DNA of 64,000 nucleotides, taken from the NCBI RefSeq assembly GCF_005048225.1, contig NZ_SUNI01000010.1:1-64000 (forward strand), given 5' to 3'. Under the pieces are notes generated by a model, which saw only the letters and a list, made by a program, of their open reading frames with translations, made no database searches and was not told where the DNA came from. Shown in pieces: positions 35,546 through 42,863 of this stretch. A program made the position numbers and the translations under genes. The DNA comes from Paracoccus gahaiensis. GTDB lineage: Bacteria > Pseudomonadota > Alphaproteobacteria > Rhodobacterales > Rhodobacteraceae. Each line of letters starts with the position of its first letter. Position 1 is the first letter of the stretch.

Positions 35546-35590
35546 TGAGCCGGGGCAGAAAACAGTCCGGGGGACTGTTTTCCCGGCGAA
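35546..35590. repeat. Mini-palindrome family 1, copy 2
   Basis: An insert of about 45 bp that interrupts orfB between AMD and the Val-His-Asp codons. It contains GAAAACAGTCC-GGG-GGACTGTTTTC, a perfect 11-bp stem, followed by CCGGCGAA. It matches the element at 34924-34967 over the core and right flank. Confidence 0.78.
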
Positions 35591-35916
35591 TGTTCATGAC
35601 CAACTCGCCCTCGGCAACAAGCTGCGGATCCTGACGATCGTGGATACGCATTCCCGTTTCTGTCCAGCAGCCGACCCGCGCTTCGCTTACCGCGGTGAGG
35701 ATGTACTCCGGACACTGGAACGGGTCTGTGCCAAGGTCGGCTATCCCAGGACGATCCGGGTCGACAATGGCAGCGAATTTATCTCTCGCGATCTCGACCT
35801 GTGGGCCTACGCCAACGACGTCACCCTGGACTTCTCACGCCCTGGAAAGCCCACCGACAATGGCTTTATCGAGGCGTTCAACAGCAAGCTCCGGTCCGAA
35901 TGCCTGAATGCGCGTC

Positions 35917-35951
35917 TCCATTGCCGCTCGGACCGGTGGCGCACCAATGGC
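35917..35951. repeat. Mini-palindrome family 2, copy 2 (inverted)
   Basis: Read on the minus strand it is GCCATTGGTGC, GCCACCGGTCCGA, GCGGCAATGGA, which aligns with the copy at 35022-35054 over the arms and over 12 of 13 loop bases. It extends the orfB frame by about 12 codons without a shift, inside the region between the second D and the C-terminus. Confidence 0.7.
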
Positions 35952-36128
35952 AACTTCATGAGCCTTGCGGACGCGCAGGAAAAACTGGAGACTTGGCGTA
36001 GGCACTAAAACGAGGACCGACCTCATAGTGCGATCGGATATAACGTCCCGATCGCCCTGCATTATCCCGGCGGCGCAGCCAGCCCGTCGCCATGACCGAG
36101 CCGGAAAACTCCAGCATCCGGCGGTCCA

Positions 36129-36544
36129 AGCTTGGGGAGCAGCGCATGCCCAATCACGGCCCGTCATTCCCCTCGGCCGCTGCGCATCCTTACTCAGGAC
36201 GGTGCTGAAACTGCGCCTTTTTATCAGCAGGCCCAAGCTTTGGCCAGGCTACCGTCGGATGCAGACCTGCGGTCAGAAATTCATGAGGAAGCTGGCCGGA
36301 AACATTCATCAATTATTCATGATCTGTCAGATCCGGAACGTTCCTTGGGGCGCAGGGTGGCGGATAGGATCGCCAGATCGCCGTTCAATTGCACGCTGCT
36401 GCTATTTCTAACCTCGCTCCGCTGAAGCGGACACGAGCGAACGGCTCTGAAAAGTTCAACCGCAGCCCGTCTGCACGTTGACCGGCGACCGCCAAGTTAC
36501 TCGTATTTTTCCAGGGATCGTGAGTCAGGCATCGCTGATGCACA
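36129..36544. other. Gene-free interval between IS3 remnant and fucU
   Basis: About 416 bases between the IS3 right repeat and the fucU stop codon. A plus-strand open frame of 97 codons (36132-36425) contains SDADLRSEIHEEAGRKHSSI, but I do not recognise it, and its ends look arbitrary. It may be the decayed 3' part of a gene cut by the insertion. No promoter, RNA gene or terminator was recognised. Confidence 0.4.
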
Positions 36545-36976
36545 TCAAGTCTTCGAGACCCTCAGCACACCCTTTTTCAGGATGATATTCGCATAAAGCC
36601 TGCGTTCGCCCGTGGCGATGACGGCATAGGCGGCGCGGGTGCGCTCGTAGAAGGCGAAACGCTCGACGGGCTCCAGCGTCAGCGGGCGGCCTTCGGCGCG
36701 GACCAGCGCGGCCTCGAACTCGGGATAGATCGGGGGCGTCTCGCCCGGCGCGTCCATGGCGGCGGCGGGGTGATCGACGAAATCGTCCAGGGGCAGCAGG
36801 GACAGCACCGCGTCCAGCGCATCGGTCGCGCTGATGCCGGGAAGGCGTACCAGCCGTTGCGCCATGCTGTCAGCGGGAAAGTTGGCATCGGTGATGGCGA
36901 TCTCGTCGCCATGGCCCATATTGGCCAGGATCGCCAGCAGCTCGCCGGACAGCAGGGGGTTCAGGGTCTTCAGCAT
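36545..36976 (-). CDS. fucU: L-fucose mutarotase (RbsD/FucU family)
   Basis: A 143-residue RbsD/FucU-family protein, the normal length, interconverting sugar anomers in the cytoplasm. LKTLNPLLSGELLAILANMG followed by HGDEIAITDANFP includes the catalytic His, and the C-terminal AYAVIATGERRLYANIILKK matches FucU. The start follows GAAAGGACCATGTC. It is transcribed leftward, downstream of the lactonase gene, with a gene remnant between them. It fits an L-fucose pathway. Confidence 0.85.
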   Translation of the reverse strand: MLKTLNPLLSGELLAILANMGHGDEIAITDANFPADSMAQRLVRLPGISATDALDAVLSLLPLDDFVDHPAAAMDAPGETPPIYPEFEAALVRAEGRPLTLEPVERFAFYERTRAAYAVIATGERRLYANIILKKGVLRVSKT

Positions 36977-36994
36977 GACATGGTCCTTTCAGGG

Positions 36995-37101
36995 GCGTCG
37001 TCAGATCCGGGGCGTGTCGAACCAGTCGGCATTCCGACGCAGGCGGGCGGCGGAACGGATGGCAAGAACAGGCAATCCACCGTCTCACGCATCATTATTT
37101 T
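36995..37101 (-). pseudogene. Deleted-gene remnant between the lactonase and fucU
   Basis: Reading leftward, a good ribosome-binding site (GGGAGGAAAAATA) precedes an ATG at about 37098. After some 30 codons another frame reads AARLRRNADWFDTPRI and stops just before the fucU ribosome-binding site. This looks like the start and the end of one gene joined by an internal deletion. The parent family is unknown. It is a low-certainty interpretation of a 192-base gap. Confidence 0.3.
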
Positions 37102-37168
37102 TCCTCCCACGGCTTTGATCGGGTCGCGGTTCCACTGCGCGAATGAGGTCCTACTTTCCCCCAAGCGC

Positions 37169-37993
37169 TCAGTCCAAACCATAGAAACGCAGTGCGGTCC
37201 GACCGAAGATGAGGGCACGATCGGCCTCCGGCAGCGTATCGGTCAGATCCTGGGCGACGGTCAGCCAGTCGGGATAGGACCCGGCCAGCTCCAGCACGGG
37301 CCAATCGCTGCCCCAGATCAGTCGGGCGGGCCCGAAGGCCGCCAGCACATGATCGAAGACCGGGCGCAGAGTGTCGACGGACCAGCCGGGGCCGTATTCG
37401 GTGGCCAGCCCCGACAGCTTGCAGAAGACCTGCGCATGGGCGGCCAATGCGGTCATGCCATGGCGCCATTCCTGGCCAGGGTCGCCCCCGTCGAAGACCG
37501 GCTTGGCGCAATGATCGATGGCGATGGGCAATTCCGGCAGCCGGCGGGCCAGCCTGTCGATCAGGGGCAGGTGGCGGGGGGTGATCAGCGCATCCAGGCG
37601 CAGCCCGGCATCGGCCACCTGGCGCAGCCCGTCGATCACGCCATCCTGCAGGATCCAGTCGGTGTCATCGATGTCCTGCAACATCGGTCGGATGCCCCGC
37701 AGGGCAGGATGGGTGATCCGCGACAGTTGCGCCCTGACATCGCCGGTCAGGTCGATCCACCCGACGACACCGCGCACCAGCGGCGAGCTGTCGGCCAGAT
37801 CCAGCAGGAACAGCGTCTCGTCGACCGTGGGGGCGGCCTGCACCAGGACCGTGCCGGTCACGCCCGCGGCACGCGCCAGCGGCTCCAGCTCCGCGGGCAG
37901 GAGGTCGCGCCGGAGGGCCGCGACCTCATCCGTCATCCAATCATAGTCGCCCCGCGCGATCTGCCAGAAATGCTGATGAGCATCGATGATCAC
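37169..37993 (-). CDS. L-fuconolactonase-type amidohydrolase
   Basis: A 274-residue amidohydrolase-2 (COG3618) protein. Metal and active-site motifs: IIDAHQHFW at the N-terminus, PIAIDHCAKP in the middle, and RLIWGSDWPV, whose Asp is conserved, near the end. Members hydrolyse sugar lactones such as L-fucono-1,5-lactone to L-fuconate. It is divergent from the aldo-keto reductase that would make the lactone. A putative operator (38018-38033) lies between them. L-rhamnonolactone or L-galactonolactone are alternatives. Confidence 0.84.
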   Translation of the reverse strand: MIIDAHQHFWQIARGDYDWMTDEVAALRRDLLPAELEPLARAAGVTGTVLVQAAPTVDETLFLLDLADSSPLVRGVVGWIDLTGDVRAQLSRITHPALRGIRPMLQDIDDTDWILQDGVIDGLRQVADAGLRLDALITPRHLPLIDRLARRLPELPIAIDHCAKPVFDGGDPGQEWRHGMTALAAHAQVFCKLSGLATEYGPGWSVDTLRPVFDHVLAAFGPARLIWGSDWPVLELAGSYPDWLTVAQDLTDTLPEADRALIFGRTALRFYGLD

Positions 37994-38017
37994 AAGAATG
38001 TCCTTGCCGGTCGTGTA

Positions 38018-38033
38018 CTAAATCATAATAAAC
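38018..38033. promoter_or_regulatory. Candidate fucose-regulator box, copy 1
   Basis: CTAAATCATAATAAAC lies in the 95-base divergent spacer between the lactonase and the aldo-keto reductase. It matches CTAAATTATTAAAAAC at 39945-39960, beside the regulator, in 13 of 16 bases. Both are AT-rich islands in GC-rich DNA at divergent promoters. Operator function is inferred. Confidence 0.42.
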
Positions 38034-38088
38034 CGTATGAAGGAGGTCGCCGGGTGTCAACGCATCACGTGAGGGAACAGGAGGGGGC

Positions 38089-39015
38089 ATGAAGACCAAC
38101 AGGATCGGCCAGACCAAGGTACAGGTCACCGAAATTGCCTTTGGCTGCGCAAGCATCGGCAATCTGTATCGGGAGGTTGCGGATGACGATGCCCGGCAGG
38201 TGCTGCAGGCGGCATGGGATGCCGGTATCCGCTATTTCGATACGGCGCCCCATTACGGGCGCGGCCTGTCGGAACAGCGCTTGGGCCGCTTCCTGGCCGG
38301 GCGGCAGGGCTTTGCGCTGTCCACCAAGGTGGGCCGCGTGCTGTCCCCCGCCATCGCCCCCATCCAGGAAGCCGACAGCTATGTCCGTCCGGCTCAAAAC
38401 GATGTGCGCTACGATTATTCCGGTGACGGGATCGAGGAGAGCTTCGAGCAGAGCCTCGAGCGGCTAGGGGTGCGGCATGTCGATATCGTCTATGTCCACG
38501 ACCTGGGGCCCTATACTCATGGCGCGGACAACGACCGGCATCTGCAGGATTTTCTGGGATCCGGTTATGAACGGTTGGTCCGGCTGAAGGAAGCCGGGCG
38601 CATCGGCGCCTTCGGCCTTGGCGTCAACGAATTCGAAATCTGCCTGCAGGTGATGGATCACGGCCCCCTGGACGCGATCCTTCTGGCGGGTCGGCTGACC
38701 CTGCTGGACCGTTCGGCCGAGGACGCGCTGGTGCCGCGCTGCCGCGCGGCGGGGACCAGTCTGGTGCTGGGCGGGATCTTCAACTCCGGCATTCTGGCGA
38801 CCGGCCCGGTGCCGGGCGCGACCTATGACTATGGCCCGGCCCCGCAGAACGTGCTGGACCGCGTTGCCGAGTTGCAGGACGAAGCTGCAGCACAGGGCAT
38901 GCCGCTTGCCACTGCGGCGCTACGGTTCGCGCGCGATCATCCGGCCGCCACGGCCGTGCTGCTGGGGACGGCCAATCCGGCGACCCTGCGCCGCAATCTG
39001 GAGGCGCTTCGCTAA
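38089..39015 (+). CDS. L-fucose dehydrogenase (aldo-keto reductase)
   Basis: A 308-residue aldo-keto reductase. The catalytic tetrad is visible as D50 and Y55 in YFDTAPHYGRGLSE, Lys in STKVGRV and His in DIVYVHDLG. The subgroup is D-threo-aldose 1-dehydrogenase/L-fucose dehydrogenase, which oxidises L-fucose or L-galactose at C1 to the lactone with NAD(P). Pyridoxal 4-dehydrogenase is a close relative but the surrounding fucose genes argue against it. Its end overlaps by 4 bases the end of the convergent GntR gene. Confidence 0.86.
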   Translation: MKTNRIGQTKVQVTEIAFGCASIGNLYREVADDDARQVLQAAWDAGIRYFDTAPHYGRGLSEQRLGRFLAGRQGFALSTKVGRVLSPAIAPIQEADSYVRPAQNDVRYDYSGDGIEESFEQSLERLGVRHVDIVYVHDLGPYTHGADNDRHLQDFLGSGYERLVRLKEAGRIGAFGLGVNEFEICLQVMDHGPLDAILLAGRLTLLDRSAEDALVPRCRAAGTSLVLGGIFNSGILATGPVPGATYDYGPAPQNVLDRVAELQDEAAAQGMPLATAALRFARDHPAATAVLLGTANPATLRRNLEALR

Positions 39016-39914
39016 CCCAGATCGTGATGGCGCAGCGATGACAGCAAGGTCGACCTGGAGGTCCGCAGATGCCGTCGCGCCGCCTCGGCCGCGCGGTTGG
39101 CATCGCGGGCCTCGAGCGCGTCGATCACCGCCAGGTGTTCCTGGATCGCGGCGGCGTTGCGCTGTTTCTCCTCGGTCTTGTCCCACATGTAATGATAGTG
39201 GAAGATCAGGGAGATGACCTTCTGGAACTCGGCCACGAAACGGTTGCGGACGATATCGTTGATGGCCTCGTGGAAGGCCTCGTCCAGCTTCGAAAACGCG
39301 TGGAAATGCGTGTCGATCTGGCTGGCCAGGATCAGATGGCGTTCGCGCAGGTCGGCCAGCCGCTGCCAGACGGGATGATCGACTGGCGCCTCGACCAGCT
39401 TGGCGATCGCATCCAGCTCGAGCACGAGGCGGAAATCCGACAGCTCGATCGCGAAATCCTTCGTGAAGCCCCGCAGCATCCAGCCGCCCCTTGGCCGGCG
39501 GGCCACCAGCCCGAACCGGCTGAGACCGGCCAGGAACTCGTTCAGCTGATGCTGCGTCACCCCGAAGGTGCGGGCCAGCTCGGCCACCGACAGCGGCGTT
39601 TCGGCAGGCACGTCGAAGCGCAGGATCCAATCGAGGAATCGCTGCTCCAGATCCTCCCGCCCGTCAGGGCTTCGGGTCACGTCGATGCGATCCTCCGGTC
39701 CCGGGACGCGCAGCAGATACTTGGCACGACCGTCCAGCGCGATCACCCCGAGGTCCGACAGCCGCGCCAGGCAGCGGCGCACCACCGTGCGGCTGACACC
39801 CGCGATCTCGCTCAGCACGGTCTCGGCGGGCAGAGGCGTCCCGGCGGACAGGGCCGCGCAGTGATCCAGAAGGCGGTTATACGCCTCACGATAGCGCGTG
39901 TCGCTGCGGGCCAC
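39012..39914 (-). CDS. GntR/FCD-family regulator with an additional winged helix
   Basis: A 300-residue regulator, longer than the usual 220-250. Residues about 10-70 form a GntR winged helix (TPLPAETVLSEIAGVSRTVV, RCLARLSDLGVIALDG). Residues about 95-145 form a second helix-turn-helix/wing (LSVAELARTFGVTQHQLNEF, LSRFGLVARRPRGGWML). The FCD ligand domain follows (LDEAFHEAINDIVRNRFVAE, AIQEHLAVIDALEARDANRA). It is divergent from the sugar transporter operon and is the likely fucose-pathway repressor acting at the CTAAAT boxes. Confidence 0.8.
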   Translation of the reverse strand: MARSDTRYREAYNRLLDHCAALSAGTPLPAETVLSEIAGVSRTVVRRCLARLSDLGVIALDGRAKYLLRVPGPEDRIDVTRSPDGREDLEQRFLDWILRFDVPAETPLSVAELARTFGVTQHQLNEFLAGLSRFGLVARRPRGGWMLRGFTKDFAIELSDFRLVLELDAIAKLVEAPVDHPVWQRLADLRERHLILASQIDTHFHAFSKLDEAFHEAINDIVRNRFVAEFQKVISLIFHYHYMWDKTEEKQRNAAAIQEHLAVIDALEARDANRAAEAARRHLRTSRSTLLSSLRHHDLG

Positions 39915-39944
39915 GAGCGTTTCCTTTCCCTAACGGTTCTTGTC

Positions 39945-39960
39945 CTAAATTATTAAAAAC
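39945..39960. promoter_or_regulatory. Candidate fucose-regulator box, copy 2
   Basis: CTAAATTATTAAAAAC sits in the 114-base divergent spacer between the GntR/FCD regulator and the transporter operon. A TTGACA hexamer (39963-39968) lies directly beside it, so binding here could block the transporter promoter. It is the partner of the box at 38018-38033. Confidence 0.42.
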
Positions 39961-40028
39961 AATTGACAGGTGCAAGGCGCGTGCACATCCTTGGCCCATA
40001 TTCGGACGCGATCGGTCGGGGAGGAACG

Positions 40029-41054
40029 ATGACGGACGCAAGCAAGCCCTGGGCGAACGGGAAAGAGCGCAGGCTGAGCATGGCCCGCGACCAGCTGCAC
40101 CGTGCGTCTGCCCTGCTGACGCTGCTGCTGCTGATCATCGGGTTCGCACTGGCCAGCCCGTCCTTCCTGTCGGTCAACAACGGGCTGACGGTGCTGCTGC
40201 AGACATCGGTGATCGGGCTTCTGGGGATCGGGCTGACGATGGTGATCATCACCGGCGGCATCGATCTGTCGGTCGGGTCGGTGCTGGCCCTGTCGGGCGT
40301 GGTCTCGGCGATGGCCGTCAAGGCGGGTCTGCCGGTCATTCCCGCGATGTGCGTGGGCGTCCTGGCGGGGGCCGCCTGCGGGGCGTTCAACGGCTTCGTC
40401 ATCACGCGACTGCGCATCCCGCCCTTCGTGGCCACTCTTGGCATGATGCTGATCGCGCGCGGCATGGCGCTGCAGCTGACCGGGGCCACCCCCATCTCGC
40501 AACTGGGCGCGGGCTTCGGGCGGCTTGGCAACGGCGCGCTGTTTCGCGTGGTCGAGATGCAGCCGAACGGCTTTCCCCGCGTGATCTTTCCCGGCATCCC
40601 CTATCCGGCGATCCTGCTGCTGATCATGGCGATCGCCGCGACCTATCTGCTGCGCCGCCGCCAGATCGGGCGCCATATCTATGCCACCGGCTCGAACGAG
40701 GAGGCCGCGCGGCTGTCGGGCGTCAATGTCGACTGGACCAAGATGTATGCCTACACGATGTCCGGCGCGCTGGCGGGGCTGGCGGGCAACGTGCTGATGT
40801 CGCGTCTGGTCACCGCCCAGCCAAGCGAGGGCGTGATGTACGAGCTGGACGCGATCGCGGCGGCGGTGATCGGGGGCGCCTCGCTGTCGGGCGGCGTGGG
40901 CACGATCGCGGGCACGATGATCGGGGCCTTCATCATCGGCATCCTCAGGAACGGTCTGAACATGTCCGGCGTGTCGGCCTTCATCCAGCAGATCGTCATC
41001 GGGCTGGTCGTCATCGGTGCCGTCTGGATCGACCAGGTCCGCAACCGGCGCTGA
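40029..41054 (+). CDS. Sugar ABC transporter permease (RbsC type)
   Basis: A 341-residue permease of the ribose/xylose/fucose family with about nine hydrophobic segments (TLLLLIIGFALASPSFLS, IGLLGIGLTMVIITGGIDLS). It includes the family signatures GGIDLSVGSVLALSG and AAAVIGGASLSGGVGTIAGT. ATG 40029 was chosen because GGGGAGGAAC precedes it; the frame is open further upstream. It is first in the order permease, binding protein, ATPase. The putative cargo is L-fucose or a similar 6-deoxy or L-hexose sugar. Confidence 0.88.
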   Translation: MTDASKPWANGKERRLSMARDQLHRASALLTLLLLIIGFALASPSFLSVNNGLTVLLQTSVIGLLGIGLTMVIITGGIDLSVGSVLALSGVVSAMAVKAGLPVIPAMCVGVLAGAACGAFNGFVITRLRIPPFVATLGMMLIARGMALQLTGATPISQLGAGFGRLGNGALFRVVEMQPNGFPRVIFPGIPYPAILLLIMAIAATYLLRRRQIGRHIYATGSNEEAARLSGVNVDWTKMYAYTMSGALAGLAGNVLMSRLVTAQPSEGVMYELDAIAAAVIGGASLSGGVGTIAGTMIGAFIIGILRNGLNMSGVSAFIQQIVIGLVVIGAVWIDQVRNRR

Positions 41055-41089
41055 GCCGCAACACCATCATCATCGGAGGAGGAACCAAG

Positions 41090-42028
41090 ATGACATTGCT
41101 GAAGACCTGTCTTGCCGTATCGGCCTTGGCACTTACCGCGGCTGCGGCGCAGGCCGGAGAGATCGCGGTCATCGTCAAGACGACCAACTCGAACTTCTGG
41201 CAGAACGTGAACCTGGGCGCACAGGCCGCGATCGAGGGTCAGTCGGAACATACCCTCAGCTTCGACGGTCCGACGGCCGAAAGCGCGGTGGCCGACCAGG
41301 TCAACCTGGTCGAGAACGCCATCAACCGCGGCGTGGCCGGACTGGTGCTGGCCCCGTCCGATCCCGAGGCCCTGATCCCCGTGGTGCAGCGCGCCTACGA
41401 ATCCGGCATTCCGGTCGTCATCATCGACAGCACCCTGGGTGAGGGGGCCGAGGGCAGCTTTCAGGCCTTCCTGTCCACCGACAACTGTGCCGCCGGCGAA
41501 CAGGTCGCGCAGCGCATGATCGACGAGGCCGGGACGACCGGCAAGGTCGGCATCATGTCCTATGTCGCGGGCGTGGGGTCGGAGATCGGCCGCGTGGGCT
41601 GTTTCACCGAGTACTTGGAAGCCAATTCCGAGCTGGAGATCGTCGGCCCGCTCTATTCGCAGAGCCAGATGGCCAATGCGCTGAACCAGACCACCGACAT
41701 GCTGGCCTCGAACCCGGATCTGGTCGGCATCTTCGGCGCGAACGAGCCGACCGCCGTCGGCATGGGCCGCGCCATCACCCAGGCCGGGAGGGCGGGCCAG
41801 TTGACGGCCCTGGGCTTCGACGGCAACGAGGACCTGCAGCAGTTCGTGCGCGACCGCGTGCTGACGGCGACGGCCGTGCAAGGGTCCTTCGCCATGGGCG
41901 AATTGGGCGTACAGGCTGTCATGGATATCATCGCGGGCGAGACGGTCGAGCCGTTCATCAACACGGGCGTCGTGATGGTCGATCAGGACAACATCGAGTC
42001 CGACGAGGCGCAGAACGTCCTCTATTGA
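41090..42028 (+). CDS. Sugar ABC transporter substrate-binding protein (RbsB type)
   Basis: A 312-residue type I periplasmic binding protein with a signal peptide (LAVSALALTAAAAQA). The family pattern is visible: EIAVIVKTTNSNFWQNVNLG, GVAGLVLAPSDPEALIPVVQ, SGIPVVIIDSTL, GFDGNEDLQQFV. The start has a GGAGGAGG site. It is followed by a GC hairpin before the ATPase gene. Specificity for L-fucose is inferred from the enzymes on both sides. Confidence 0.88.
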   Translation: MTLLKTCLAVSALALTAAAAQAGEIAVIVKTTNSNFWQNVNLGAQAAIEGQSEHTLSFDGPTAESAVADQVNLVENAINRGVAGLVLAPSDPEALIPVVQRAYESGIPVVIIDSTLGEGAEGSFQAFLSTDNCAAGEQVAQRMIDEAGTTGKVGIMSYVAGVGSEIGRVGCFTEYLEANSELEIVGPLYSQSQMANALNQTTDMLASNPDLVGIFGANEPTAVGMGRAITQAGRAGQLTALGFDGNEDLQQFVRDRVLTATAVQGSFAMGELGVQAVMDIIAGETVEPFINTGVVMVDQDNIESDEAQNVLY

Positions 42029-42032
42029 TCCT

Positions 42033-42057
42033 GCCGGGGGCCGCTACCCCGGCCCCC
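42033..42057 (+). promoter_or_regulatory. Intercistronic GC hairpin after the sugar-binding-protein gene
   Basis: Two alternative 7-bp stems are possible, GCCGGGG with CCCCGGC or GGGGGCC with GGCCCCC. They lie four to seven bases after the binding-protein stop codon and before the ATPase gene, with no T-run. This is the same placement as the hairpin after the amine-binding protein gene. Confidence 0.5.
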
Positions 42058-42086
42058 CATTGACGACACGTTGCAAAGGGCAGGCC

Positions 42087-42863
42087 ATGTCACTCCAGCC
42101 GCTGGTCCAGATGACCGACATCGAAAAGAACTTCGGCGGCGTCCGGGCCGTCGACCATGTCTCCGTCAGCCTCTATCCGGGCGAGGTCGTGGGCCTGCTG
42201 GGGCATAACGGCGCGGGAAAGTCCTGCCTGATGCGCATCCTGTCGGGCGCGATGACGCCCAGCAGCGGCGAGATCCGCGTCAACGGCGAGGCGGTGACCT
42301 TCGCCGAGCCCAACGATGCCCGCGCGAGGGGGATCGAGACGATCTATCAGACGCTGGCGCTGGCCGACCATCTGGATGCGCCCAGCAACCTGTTCCTGGG
42401 CCGCGAGCTGAAGACCCGGTTCGGCAACCTGGACGACGCCGCCATGCTGCGCGCCGCCCGCGAGGTGCTGGCCCGGCTAAACCCGAACTTCACGAACTTG
42501 CGCGATCCCGTGTCCAGCCTGTCGGGGGGGCAGCGGCAGGTCATCGCGATCGCGCGCGCGATCTATTTCGACACCCGCATCCTGATCATGGACGAGCCGA
42601 CGGCGGCCCTCGGGCCGTCGGAGACCGCGATGGTCGCCGATCTGATCCGCAAGCTGCAGGCCGATGGCATCGGCATCTTTCTGGTCAGCCACGACATCCA
42701 TGACGTCTTCGACCTGTGCGACCGGGTCGTGGTGATGAACAAGGGCCGTGTCGTCGGGGCCCATGCCATCACCGAGGTGAGCAAGGACGACGTCCTCAGC
42801 CTGATCGTGAAGGGCGAACTGCCCGGCGGCTGGACCGCGCGCCCGATCGAGGCCGCGCAATGA
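42087..42863 (+). CDS. Sugar ABC transporter ATP-binding protein (single domain)
   Basis: A 258-residue ATPase. Walker A is GHNGAGKSC, with Cys where Thr or Ser is usual; the signature is SSLSGGQRQVIAIARAI, Walker B is ILIMDEPTAALG and the switch His is in LVSHDIHDVFDL. It is half the length of RbsA-type double ATPases, so it belongs to the FrcA-like single-domain group. ATG 42087 follows AAAGGGCAGG. It overlaps the next gene by 4 bases. Confidence 0.87.
   Translation: MSLQPLVQMTDIEKNFGGVRAVDHVSVSLYPGEVVGLLGHNGAGKSCLMRILSGAMTPSSGEIRVNGEAVTFAEPNDARARGIETIYQTLALADHLDAPSNLFLGRELKTRFGNLDDAAMLRAAREVLARLNPNFTNLRDPVSSLSGGQRQVIAIARAIYFDTRILIMDEPTAALGPSETAMVADLIRKLQADGIGIFLVSHDIHDVFDLCDRVVVMNKGRVVGAHAITEVSKDDVLSLIVKGELPGGWTARPIEAAQ

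Larger units (their letters stand above)
35156..36095 (+). pseudogene. IS3-family orfB transposase (DDE), disrupted
   Basis: The first part (35156-35548) carries the HTH_21 region (LVDGMLAGGGISIRRACEAL) and YGYRRVHVLLRREGW. An insert at about 35546-35590 ends the frame after NDVWAMD. The catalytic core resumes in another frame with the DDE residues: IVDTHSRF, TIRVDNGSEFISRDL and GFIEAFNSKLRSECLNA. A second insert at 35917-35951 adds about 12 codons in frame. A Tyr codon has become TAA at 36006-36008, after which NEDRPHSAIGYNVPIALHYP continues to a natural stop at 36093-36095. Confidence 0.82.
34735..36128 (+). mobile_element. Inactivated IS3-family element carrying small palindromic inserts
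   Basis: The ends are imperfect inverted repeats: left TGACCGTTTGAAACTGGAG then TTTTCGGCT (34735-34762), right (36099-36128, inverted) TGGACCGCCGGATGCTGGAG then TTTTCCGGCT. Inside are remnants of orfA and a DDE-type orfB. The length is 1,394 bp; removing four small inserts gives about 1.2 kb, normal for the family. The inserts break orfA twice and orfB twice, and there are also nonsense changes. No clear target duplication was seen. Not transposition-competent by itself. Confidence 0.85.

Noticed and set aside
36132-36425. A 97-residue protein gene next to the IS3 remnant
   Set aside because: No recognisable family, no ribosome-binding site, and it begins in IS-flanking sequence. Treated as a gene-free interval.
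38089-39015. Pyridoxal 4-dehydrogenase
   Set aside because: This enzyme belongs to the same aldo-keto reductase branch, but the neighbours are lactonase, mutarotase and fucose-type enzymes.
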